Below, one piece after another: positions 1 to 6,256 of a stretch of DNA of 10,961 nucleotides (position 1 is its first letter; the number at the start of each line of letters is the position of its first letter). Position numbers and translations under genes: made by a program. This DNA comes from Campylobacterales bacterium (lineage in GTDB: Bacteria; Campylobacterota; Campylobacteria; Campylobacterales; JAADDG01): positions 1 through 10,961 of the forward strand of contig JALVCR010000146.1 in the NCBI GenBank assembly GCA_027009865.1, given 5' to 3'. Under the pieces are notes generated by a model. It was given only the letters and a program-made list of their open reading frames with translations. It made no database searches and was not told the DNA's origin.

Positions 1-140
1 TGATGGTTGATTTTTTATTGAAAATTTCTCAAAAAAAGCTAAATAGAGACGATCTTTTAAAACAGCTTTCAAAAAAAGAGATCCTCTCCACATCCTTAGC
101 CCCTCCAAACGGCCTTTATCTCGCAAGAGTTAAATATTGA
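1..140 (+). CDS. truA: tRNA pseudouridine synthase A, C-terminal end (partial)
   Basis: This is the last 45 codons of a gene that begins before the window; the reading frame runs from base 3 to the TGA at 138-140. The tail reads LAPPNGLYLARVKY, which matches the characteristic TruA C-terminus (APPxGLYLxxVxY), and the preceding MVDFLLKIS segment fits the helix before it. TruA converts uridines 38-40 of the tRNA anticodon arm to pseudouridine in the cytoplasm. The catalytic aspartate lies outside the window and cannot be checked. The gene ends 40 bases before mntA, which has its own promoter in that gap. The identification rests on a short tail, so it is good but not certain. Confidence 0.8.
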   Translation, partial: MVDFLLKISQKKLNRDDLLKQLSKKEILSTSLAPPNGLYLARVKY

Positions 141-148
141 TTTAAATT

Positions 149-172
149 TGTTATAATTTAGATAGAAAGGAG
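149..172 (+). promoter_or_regulatory. Extended -10 promoter and ribosome binding site of mntA-hepT
   Basis: TATAAT lies at 152-157 and is preceded by TG at 149-150, giving the TGnTATAAT extended -10 form. A start point near 163-164 would leave a leader of about 17 bases. A strong Shine-Dalgarno sequence, AAAGGAG (166-172), sits 8 bases before the mntA ATG at 181. No convincing -35 is visible, as is usual in Campylobacterota. The promoter gives the module expression independent of truA. Confidence 0.6.
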
Positions 173-180
173 TCGAAATT

Positions 181-471
181 ATGACAAAAGAATATATTTT
201 GACTTTTCTTAAGAAACATAAAAAGGAATTGAAAGAGAAGTTTGGAGTAGAGAAAATAGGGTTATTTGGTTCTTATGCTAAAGGAAATGCTACACAAGAG
301 AGTGATATAGATTTATATGTAGTATTAAAAGAAAGAAAAGTGGATATAATGAGTTCTCTTTGGAATTTTTTAGAAAATAATTTAAAAAAAAGGGTTGATG
401 TATTTTTTTATCATCCAAAGATGAGAAAAGGTTTAAAAGAAAGGTTAGAGGAAGAAGTTATTTATGAATAA
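181..471 (+). CDS. mntA: MntA-type minimal nucleotidyltransferase antitoxin
   Basis: This 96-residue protein is a minimal nucleotidyltransferase (MNT) of the DNA polymerase beta superfamily. The family signature GSx10DxD is exact: G30-S31, then D42 and D44, with a third likely metal-binding aspartate at D73 in RVDVFF. In characterised HEPN/MNT pairs (HepT/MntA of Shewanella, and a cyanobacterial pair), MntA neutralises the HEPN ribonuclease by transferring AMP groups to a tyrosine next to its active site. The same role is inferred here because the partner gene follows directly, with an 8-base overlap (464-471). All catalytic residues are present, so the antitoxin looks active. Both genes look richer in A+T than sdhABE and use TTA for leucine heavily, which is compatible with transfer, although mltB is also A+T-rich. 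Confidence 0.88.
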   Translation: MTKEYILTFLKKHKKELKEKFGVEKIGLFGSYAKGNATQESDIDLYVVLKERKVDIMSSLWNFLENNLKKRVDVFFYHPKMRKGLKERLEEEVIYE

Positions 472-835
472 ATTATCTCTTTTGGAACTTTTGGATTTTA
501 TAGAAGAGAGTATAGATATTATCAAAAAACGTTTTAATAAAATTGAGAAAATAGATGATTTTTTATTAGATGATGAAGGACTCGAGACATTAGACAGTAT
601 TATTTTAAGGATTCAAACTATAGGTGAGGCATTAAAGAATATTGAAAAACATGAAAAAAGTTTTTTAGATAATGTAGCTACTAAAGAGTATTGGAGTCAA
701 ATTATTAGATTGAGAGATTTAATATCCCATCATTATGTGGATATTAATGCAGAAATAATTTATGAGATTTGTAATGATAAATTAGATGAACTTCACAGTA
801 ATATTAAAAGATTACAAAAAATATTAACAAAATAA
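464..835 (+). CDS. hepT: HepT-like HEPN ribonuclease toxin (DUF86 family)
   Basis: This 123-residue, all-helical protein has the HEPN toxin motif Rx4HxY as R84-x4-H89-x-Y91, plus the GEALK segment (residues 54-58) common in the DUF86/HepT family. HEPN toxins are metal-independent RNases that act as dimers, cutting mRNA or trimming tRNA ends. Y91 is the position that MntA would modify with AMP to switch the toxin off. The ATG at 464 lies inside the end of mntA, so the two are translationally coupled; purine-rich sequence within mntA (around 449-457) can act as the ribosome binding site. The length is normal for the family and nothing is truncated. The RNA target cannot be told from sequence. 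Confidence 0.88.
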   Translation: MNKLSLLELLDFIEESIDIIKKRFNKIEKIDDFLLDDEGLETLDSIILRIQTIGEALKNIEKHEKSFLDNVATKEYWSQIIRLRDLISHHYVDINAEIIYEICNDKLDELHSNIKRLQKILTK

Positions 836-937
836 ACTCACTTTCGTTTTACTTCATTAAAAAACTCAAAATTTCATTAACTAAGTAAATAATTTCATAA
901 TAAATTTATTTTTAGATTTTTTTTGATATTATTCATC

Positions 938-955
938 TATAGTTTTAATTTAAGG
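938..955 (+). promoter_or_regulatory. Possible mltB promoter (-10) and ribosome binding site
   Basis: TATAGT at 938-943 is the best -10 candidate in the 126-base gap between hepT and mltB, with long T runs upstream. AAGG at 952-955 sits 6 bases before the ATG at 962 and supports that start. The rest of the gap (836-937) is very A+T-rich, and I see no convincing terminator for hepT in it. Confidence 0.35.
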
Positions 956-961
956 CTTTAG

Positions 962-1951
962 ATGAATAAGTTAAGAATAGTTTTACTGTTAATATTTTTT
1001 TGTATTTCTCTTTTTTCGGAAAATAGGCTAAAAATAGATGAAAATTTTATAGAAGAGCTTGTGGAAAAGTATGACTTTGACAGAGATTATTTAAACGAAA
1101 TATTTTCTACCGTATCTATTCAACAAAGAGCTCTTCAAATTTACGCTCCAAGACCAAAAAAGATTACTAACAAAAAATCTTCAAAAAAGGTTTATTATTG
1201 GCCAAAATATAAAAAAATATTTATAACTCCCTATAAGGTTAGAGCAGGAGCGTTATTTGTTAAAAAATATAAAAAAGTTTTATGGAAAGCTTATGAAAAG
1301 TATGGAGTAAATCCTTATATTATAGCCGCTATTATAGGAATAGAGAGCCATTATGGTAAAAATACCGGAAAATATAAAGTTTTAGATACTCTAAGCACAT
1401 TGGCTTTCATACCAAATAGAAGAAATAGGTTTTTTAAAAGAGAACTTAAGGAGTTTTTAGTTTTTACTAAAAAGACGAGATTTAATCCTTTAAATATAAA
1501 AGGCTCATATGCCGGGGCGATAGGACTTGGACAGTTTATGCCAAGCAGTTATAATATTTTTGGAGTGGATTTTGATAATGACGGATTTTGCGATCCTTGG
1601 AATGAAAAAGATGCGATAGGAAGCATAGCCAGATATTTAAAAGAAAACGGCTGGGTTAAAGACGGTATAGTAGCTGTGAGAGCAAGCTATTATGGGAGAA
1701 GATTTGATAAACTTAAAACAGGGTATTCAAAATTTTATGATTTAAGAAAACTTAAAAGATTTGGCATCTATCCAAGAGAGAGTGTAGATAGCAATTCTAA
1801 AGCTGCTTTAATAAAGCTTGAGAATGAAGAGTTTGACGAATTGTGGCTTGCTTTTAAAAACTTTTATGTTATTACCAGATATAATCATAGCGCTTATTAT
1901 GCTATGGCAGTCTATCTGCTTTCAAAAAATATAGAGAAACTAAGCAGATAA
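962..1951 (+). CDS. mltB: Lytic murein transglycosylase, MltB type
   Basis: A periplasmic enzyme that cuts peptidoglycan glycan strands with formation of 1,6-anhydro-muramic acid ends. The 329 residues start with a Sec-type signal (residues 1-19, hydrophobic core LLLIFFCISLF). C14 is not in a good lipobox, so a soluble or signal-anchored form is more likely than a lipoprotein. The catalytic glutamate is E128 in GIESHYG. Family motifs follow: GSYAGAIGLGQFMPSSY (181-197), an EF-hand-like acidic loop DFDNDGFCDPW (203-213) matching the calcium site of Slt35/MltB, then DAIGSIARYLK (217-227) and the C-terminal YNHSAYYA (307-314). Length is normal for the family. Neighbours give no specific link, and a hairpin downstream separates it from sdhA. 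It could be named MltB or a generic GH103 transglycosylase. Confidence 0.9.
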   Translation: MNKLRIVLLLIFFCISLFSENRLKIDENFIEELVEKYDFDRDYLNEIFSTVSIQQRALQIYAPRPKKITNKKSSKKVYYWPKYKKIFITPYKVRAGALFVKKYKKVLWKAYEKYGVNPYIIAAIIGIESHYGKNTGKYKVLDTLSTLAFIPNRRNRFFKRELKEFLVFTKKTRFNPLNIKGSYAGAIGLGQFMPSSYNIFGVDFDNDGFCDPWNEKDAIGSIARYLKENGWVKDGIVAVRASYYGRRFDKLKTGYSKFYDLRKLKRFGIYPRESVDSNSKAALIKLENEEFDELWLAFKNFYVITRYNHSAYYAMAVYLLSKNIEKLSR

Positions 1952-2000
1952 TTATAATTTTTTATAATAACTTCTTTTTTCCTTTATCCTTTGATTTATG

Positions 2001-2031
2001 TGTTACGAAATGGAAATTTTGTAACATTTTT
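2001..2031 (+). terminator. Terminator-like hairpin after mltB
   Basis: Arms at 2001-2011 and 2016-2026 pair over 11 bp with one G.U pair (TGTTAC...GTAACA) around a GGAA loop, followed directly by five Ts (2027-2031). This is the form of an intrinsic terminator about 50 bases after the mltB stop. A weaker, all-AT hairpin (1951-1968, TTTT loop) lies between them. The stem has few G-C pairs, and the symmetric TGTTAC/GTAACA sites could instead be a regulator operator upstream of sdhA. Confidence 0.5.
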
Positions 2032-2085
2032 AAATAATCCTCCTTTTTGAATGTTACTTTTTGTATTTTTTAATTATAAGGTGTA

Positions 2086-2120
2086 TATAATTTGGCAAAA
2101 TACCAAACTTTAAGGAATTG
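2086..2120 (+). promoter_or_regulatory. sdhABE promoter (-10) and ribosome binding site
   Basis: TATAAT at 2086-2091 follows a T-rich stretch without a clear -35. Transcription would begin near 2098, after the TTG at 2092, which excludes that codon as the start. AAGGA (2113-2117) is spaced 7 bases before the ATG at 2125. A single TGTTAC (2052-2057) repeats the half-site of the hairpin further upstream. Confidence 0.6.
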
Positions 2121-2124
2121 CTTT

Positions 2125-3843
2125 ATGAGCATACCAATCAAACAATACGACGTTGTTATAGTAGGTGCAGGATTGGCCGGTTGCGCGGCTGCAAGAGAAC
2201 TTAAAAGAAGAGGAAAAAATGTAGTTGTTTTAACTAAACTTCATCCTCTAAGAAGCCATTCCGGAGCGGCTCAGGGAGGAATCAACGCCGCTTTATCCGA
2301 TGAAGATAGCATAGAGCTTCATATGTTTGATACGGTTAAAGGAAGCGACTATTTAGCCGATCAGGACGCAGTTGAGCTTATGTGTTCCAAAGCTCCCGAA
2401 ACTATCAGATGGATAGAGAGACTTGGAGCGGTTTTTAGCAGAACGCCGGAGGGCAAAATTGCTCAAAGACCTTTTGGAGGACAGAGCAAACCAAGAGCCT
2501 GTTTTGCAAAAGATAGAACCGGGCTTACGCTTCTTCAGACAATCTATGAGCAGGCTCATAAAGAAGGCGTAGAATTTTTGGACGAGTGGTATGTCTCCGA
2601 TATCATCTATAAAGACGGAGTGGTAAACGGAGTTTGCGCTTATGAGATAAAATCTTCCGAGCCTACTATTTTTCAGGCAAAAGCGGTTTTATTCGCTACG
2701 GGAGGTTATGCAAGAGCTTTTAAAATAAATTCAAACGCTCACGCAAATACGGGAGACGGTTTGTCTATTGTGGCAAGACACGGACTTCCTTTAAGAGATA
2801 TGGAGTTTGTTCAATTTCACCCTACCGGACTTGCAGGAACAGGAATTTTGATGAGCGAGGCTGCAAGAGGCGAGGGAGGAAAGCTTCTAAACTCCGAGGG
2901 CGAAAGATTTATGAAAAAGTATGCTCCAGAAAAGATGGAGCTTGCTCCAAGAGATTTGGTTAGCAGGTCAATTACAAAAGAGATTTTGGAAGGAAGGGGC
3001 GTTGGGCCAAACAAAGATGCGGTCTATTTGGATCTAACTCATCTTGGAGAGAAAAAGATTATGGAAAGACTCCCAGAACTTAGGGATTTGGCTTTAACTT
3101 TCCTTGGAAGGGATATGATAAAAGAACCTATCTTGATAGCCGCTACGGCTCACTACTCTATGGGAGGAATTCCAACCGATATAGACGGCAGAGTTATGAA
3201 GGATAGCGAAAATAAACTTCCAGGATTCTATGCAGCGGGAGAGTGCGCTTGCGTTAGTGTTCACGGAGCCAATAGACTTGGAGCAAATTCTGTTTTGGAG
3301 GCTCTCTTTTACGGAAGACACACCGGAAATATAATAGCCGATGATCTTGAAAAAGAGGGATTGTCCTTTATCGATATCAATGAGAGCGTAGCTGATAGAA
3401 TGATAGAGGAGATGGATAGATTAAGAACCAATAACGGAACAGAGAGAGTAGCCGAGCTTAGAAAAGAGCTTCAAGAGAGCATGACAAACAATGCCGGAGT
3501 ATTTAGAACCGAAGAGACATTGAAAAAGCAAAGAGAGAAGTTAAAAGAGCTTAAAGAGAGATTTAAAAAGATAAGAATAGACGATAAATCCAAAATTTAC
3601 AATACAGACCTTCAAGAGGCAATAGAGTTTGGGCATATGCTCGATTACTCCACTTTTATCGTAGAGGGGGCGATTGCAAGAAAAGAGAGCAGGGGAGCTC
3701 ACTACAGAGAGGATTTTCCAAAAAGAGACGATGAGAATTTCCTCAAACATACGCTTGCATTTATGGATGAAGATGGGAATATAAAGCTTGAATATACCGA
3801 TGTTACGCTTGGCAGGTTTGAACCTCAAGAGAGAAAATATTAG
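2125..3843 (+). CDS. sdhA: Succinate dehydrogenase/fumarate reductase flavoprotein subunit (type E)
   Basis: The catalytic subunit, interconverting succinate and fumarate with covalently bound FAD. From the ATG at 2125 it is 572 residues long. Visible motifs are the Rossmann GAGLAG (14-19), RSH45SGAAQGG with the histidine that binds FAD covalently, FH232PTG, RGE250GG, PR276DLVSR with the proton-shuttle arginine, H343YSMGG and GANR384LGANS, then the C-terminal ESRGAHYRED (521-530). All catalytic positions are filled. The N-terminus goes straight into the FAD fold and has no twin-arginine signal, unlike the periplasmic MfrA of Campylobacter and Wolinella, so a cytoplasmic location is predicted. 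The gene leads an operon with sdhB (9-base gap) and sdhE (11-base gap). The direction of the reaction in vivo is not decided by sequence. Confidence 0.93.
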   Translation: MSIPIKQYDVVIVGAGLAGCAAARELKRRGKNVVVLTKLHPLRSHSGAAQGGINAALSDEDSIELHMFDTVKGSDYLADQDAVELMCSKAPETIRWIERLGAVFSRTPEGKIAQRPFGGQSKPRACFAKDRTGLTLLQTIYEQAHKEGVEFLDEWYVSDIIYKDGVVNGVCAYEIKSSEPTIFQAKAVLFATGGYARAFKINSNAHANTGDGLSIVARHGLPLRDMEFVQFHPTGLAGTGILMSEAARGEGGKLLNSEGERFMKKYAPEKMELAPRDLVSRSITKEILEGRGVGPNKDAVYLDLTHLGEKKIMERLPELRDLALTFLGRDMIKEPILIAATAHYSMGGIPTDIDGRVMKDSENKLPGFYAAGECACVSVHGANRLGANSVLEALFYGRHTGNIIADDLEKEGLSFIDINESVADRMIEEMDRLRTNNGTERVAELRKELQESMTNNAGVFRTEETLKKQREKLKELKERFKKIRIDDKSKIYNTDLQEAIEFGHMLDYSTFIVEGAIARKESRGAHYREDFPKRDDENFLKHTLAFMDEDGNIKLEYTDVTLGRFEPQERKY

Positions 3844-3852
3844 GGAGCGATT

Positions 3853-4830
3853 ATGGAAGAGATAGCAAAAAAGAGACTAAAATTTAAAGTATTTAGGTTT
3901 AATGCCGAGAGAGATTATCTCCCTCATTATGACGAGTTTGAGCTTGAGGTGTCGCAAGACGAGGTTGTATTGGATATTTTAAACAAAATAAAATGGGAGC
4001 ATGACGGAAGTTTAAGCTACAGAAGAAGTTGCAGACACGGAATCTGCGGAAGCTGCGCTATAAAGGTAAACAATAAGCCCGTTTTATCTTGCAAAGAGAG
4101 AGTTTTTGATCTTGTCGAGATTTTCGGAGAGGAGCTTGTTTTAGAGCCTCAAGACAAAAAGAGAGCTTATAAAGATTTTGTAATAAACAAATCCAATTTC
4201 TGGGAGAAATATAATAGCGTAAAACCTTACTTAATAGCCCAAGTAGATGAGCATCCTAAAAGCGAGAATATCGTATCTCCAGAGGAGGCAGAAAAAATAG
4301 AGGACGCCGATTACTGTATTCAGTGCGGAAACTGCTTTTATGCATGTCCTGTGGTAGAAGCTAACGAGGAGTATATAGGGCCTGCCGCTTTTGTTAAAGC
4401 TTATAGATTTACAGCGGATGTCAGAGACGAGGATAAGAAAGAGAGACTTGAGATTGTGGATAAAATAGGCCCCGGAGTCTGGGATTGCGTTAAGTGCTTT
4501 GAATGCGCCGAGGCTTGTCCTAAAGAGCTTAGTCCGATAACCAAAATAACACATCTTCACAATCAAATATTTGAAGAGGGAGTTGCTAAGAGCAATGTTG
4601 CCGTAAGGCATGCTGTCGGATTTAAACACTCAATCAAAAAACACGGTATTTTGGACGAAGGAGAGCTTGTTAGATACTCAGAAGGAAATTTCGGAGTATT
4701 GAAACATTTGCCGGAAGCCATAGCTATGTTTAAAAAGGGCAAAATCGTTCCTCCTTGGAAGATGCCTAAATCCAAAAATTTAGATGAAGTTAAAAAACTT
4801 ATAAAATCTTCATCTACAACGAAGTTCTAA
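3853..4830 (+). CDS. sdhB: Succinate dehydrogenase/fumarate reductase iron-sulfur subunit
   Basis: The electron-transfer subunit between the SdhA flavin and the SdhE/quinone side. Of its 325 residues, the first third is a plant-type ferredoxin domain with [2Fe-2S] ligands C60, C65, C68 and C80. A bacterial ferredoxin domain follows with C155-x2-C158-x2-C161-x3-C165-P for one [4Fe-4S] cluster. The last motif is C212-x2-C215-x2-C218-x3-C222-P. Classic SdhB/FrdB lack the second cysteine here and hold a [3Fe-4S] centre; C215 suggests a second [4Fe-4S] cluster, as proposed for archaeal type E enzymes. A tail of about 100 residues follows, longer than in E. coli SdhB. Start ATG 3853 follows GGGAG just after the sdhA stop. 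Confidence 0.93.
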   Translation: MEEIAKKRLKFKVFRFNAERDYLPHYDEFELEVSQDEVVLDILNKIKWEHDGSLSYRRSCRHGICGSCAIKVNNKPVLSCKERVFDLVEIFGEELVLEPQDKKRAYKDFVINKSNFWEKYNSVKPYLIAQVDEHPKSENIVSPEEAEKIEDADYCIQCGNCFYACPVVEANEEYIGPAAFVKAYRFTADVRDEDKKERLEIVDKIGPGVWDCVKCFECAEACPKELSPITKITHLHNQIFEEGVAKSNVAVRHAVGFKHSIKKHGILDEGELVRYSEGNFGVLKHLPEAIAMFKKGKIVPPWKMPKSKNLDEVKKLIKSSSTTKF

Positions 4831-4841
4831 AGGAAGATTTC

Positions 4842-5723
4842 ATGAGCAAATTAAGATACGCTTTATATACCGGATGCACTGCAAGAGAGAGTACTCCGGA
4901 GCTTTTAAAATCTACTCTTGCTGTTGCGGAGGCGTTGGATATCGAATTGGTGTTGCTTGACGAGGCTACTTGCTGCGGAGCGAGTCATCTTCAAGATTTT
5001 GATGATTTTCTCTCTTTGGTTTTAAATGCAAGGAATATATGTTATGCCGAGAAATTAAATCTTCCTATGGTAACAATTTGCAATACCTGTCAGCTAAATA
5101 CCTCTTTGACAAAAGAGAGACTTGATCATGACGAGAAATTAAAAGAGAAGGTAAACGAAAAATTAAGAGAAGTTGGCTTGGAGTATAAAGGAACAAGCGA
5201 AGTTAAGCATTTTCTATATGCTCTTGTTGATGATTTGGGAGTTGAAGAGATAGCAAAAAAAGTTAAAAAGCCTCTTAAAGGATTGAATTGGGCTGCTTTT
5301 TACGGATGCCACAATATAAGGCCAAGCGAGCTTCAAAATAAAAGCAATGGGGGAGAGAATCCTTACAATCCTACAAGCATAGATAGGCTTATAGAGGCTT
5401 TGGGCGGAAACAGTGTAGATTATGAGCATAAAAATAAGTGTTGCGGTTTTCATGTTGAGCTTCAAGCTCCAAAAACAGCAAATAGACTCTCAGCTTCAGC
5501 TCTAACTGATGCAATCGATAATAATGCCGATGCGGTGGTTACGCCATGCCCTCTTTGCCATTTGAGATTTGACGTGCAGCAGCATAATATCTCTAAGGAG
5601 GCCGGAAGGGAAGTTCATATTCCAATATTTCATCTTCCTCAAATGATAGGTTTGGCTTTGGGGATAGAGCCTGAGAAGCTTGGAATAAATCATAACGTAA
5701 CCGAGCCGGATTTTATAAGCTGA
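4842..5723 (+). CDS. sdhE: SdhE/MfrE-type CCG-domain subunit of succinate:quinone oxidoreductase
   Basis: This subunit replaces the haem b-containing membrane anchor in type E complexes and is related to heterodisulfide reductase HdrB. Its 293 residues carry two complete CCG domains: C12...C44-C45-G...C80-x2-C83 and C156...C200-C201-G...C236-x2-C239. In HdrB such motifs bind unusual non-cubane [4Fe-4S] clusters. There is no transmembrane helix, so membrane contact would be peripheral or through amphipathic segments. The ATG follows AAGGAAG directly after the sdhB stop. No further small anchor gene (like archaeal SdhD) follows. The name should not be confused with E. coli SdhE, the flavinylation factor. 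The quinone partner (menaquinone or methylmenaquinone) cannot be read from sequence. Confidence 0.9.
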   Translation: MSKLRYALYTGCTARESTPELLKSTLAVAEALDIELVLLDEATCCGASHLQDFDDFLSLVLNARNICYAEKLNLPMVTICNTCQLNTSLTKERLDHDEKLKEKVNEKLREVGLEYKGTSEVKHFLYALVDDLGVEEIAKKVKKPLKGLNWAAFYGCHNIRPSELQNKSNGGENPYNPTSIDRLIEALGGNSVDYEHKNKCCGFHVELQAPKTANRLSASALTDAIDNNADAVVTPCPLCHLRFDVQQHNISKEAGREVHIPIFHLPQMIGLALGIEPEKLGINHNVTEPDFIS

Positions 5724-5771
5724 AAAATATTTAAATAGGAGTAATTTTATCCTAATTTAAAATTTTAGTGG

Positions 5772-5820
5772 TATAATATTTCAAATGGTCTTTAAGACCG
5801 TTTGAAATTATAAAAAAGGA
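5772..5820 (+). promoter_or_regulatory. Promoter and 13-bp inverted repeat before the superoxide reductase gene
   Basis: TATAAT at 5772-5777 puts the start of transcription at about 5783-5785. A near-perfect inverted repeat lies exactly there: arms 5779-5791 and 5795-5807 pair over 13 bp with one T.G position and a TTA loop. It has no T run after it, so it is not a normal terminator. It could be an operator that blocks the start site or a 5' leader structure. The ribosome binding site AAAAGGAG (about 5814-5821) lies just after it, 5 bases before the ATG at 5827. Confidence 0.6.
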
Positions 5821-5826
5821 GCTTAA

Positions 5827-6213
5827 ATGCCAAAAGTAAATAGATACGTAGATATAGATACTGTAGAGAGAGAAGCTAAAAAAGATTATATAGATAGACA
5901 CTCTCCTTTTGTTCATTGTGAAAGCAGCGCAAAGGCTGGAGAGAAGTTTAAAGTTAAAGTTAAAGTAGGAAATGAGTATTCCCATCCGGATGATTTTGAT
6001 CACTATATCGCCTACGTTCAGCTTTGGAACGGCGAGACTCTTTTGGGACAAGCAACTTTTACTCCTGGAACTTTGGGAAATACAAAAAGTCAGGTAGAAG
6101 TTGATTTTTACATAGTTCCAACAGGCAAAAAATTAAAATTAACAGCTATGAGCTACTGCACTAAACACGGCCTTTGGGAAAGCGATCCGGTAGAAGTTAC
6201 AGTAGAGGAGTAA
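5827..6213 (+). CDS. sor: Superoxide reductase, class II (neelaredoxin / one-iron type)
   Basis: Reduces superoxide to hydrogen peroxide in the cytoplasm without producing oxygen, using a single iron held by four histidines and one cysteine. In the 128 residues all five ligands are visible: H25 (DRHSP), H53 (YSHPDD), H59 (FDHY), C111 and H114 (YCTKHGLW). There is no N-terminal desulforedoxin (FeCys4) domain, so this is the one-iron class. The usual EKH sequence before the first ligand is DRH here, so the conserved lysine near the iron is replaced by arginine. The gene has its own promoter and inverted repeat. It follows sdhABE on the same strand, which fits protection of oxygen-sensitive iron-sulfur enzymes. 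Confidence 0.9.
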   Translation: MPKVNRYVDIDTVEREAKKDYIDRHSPFVHCESSAKAGEKFKVKVKVGNEYSHPDDFDHYIAYVQLWNGETLLGQATFTPGTLGNTKSQVEVDFYIVPTGKKLKLTAMSYCTKHGLWESDPVEVTVEE

Positions 6214-6220
6214 TTTTTGC

Positions 6221-6253
6221 TATAATTGCCCCCAGTAAAGAAAGGGGGCAATT
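6221..6253 (+). promoter_or_regulatory. Hairpin combining a -10 box, a possible terminator and the ribosome binding site of the next gene
   Basis: TATAAT (6221-6226) overlaps a perfect 10-bp stem: AATTGCCCCC (6224-6233) pairs with GGGGGCAATT (6244-6253) around a 10-base loop. It lies 8 bases after the superoxide reductase stop and is followed by TGTTTTG, so it may end that transcript. The right arm also contains the only good Shine-Dalgarno (AGGGGG, 6243-6248), 8 bases before the TTG start at 6257. A transcript begun at this promoter would start inside the left arm and leave the site free, while read-through RNA would hide it. Confidence 0.55.
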
Positions 6254-6256
6254 GTT

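Noticed and set aside
2092..2124. TTG start adding 11 residues to SdhA
   Set aside because: The TTG overlaps the last base region of the TATAAT box, upstream of the likely transcription start, and has no ribosome binding site; the ATG at 2125 has AAGGA and begins right before the FAD fold.
2353..3828. Minus-strand open frames inside sdhA
   Set aside because: They mirror a strongly conserved gene on the plus strand, have no recognisable motifs or ribosome binding sites, and look like by-products of its codon use. The same holds for those opposite sdhB and sdhE and the plus-strand frames opposite rmuC and the 171-residue gene.
5733..5758. Hairpin after sdhE as a terminator
   Set aside because: The stem is two 4-bp parts with a bulge (AAAT-AGGA with TCCT-A-ATTT) and no T run, too weak to call.
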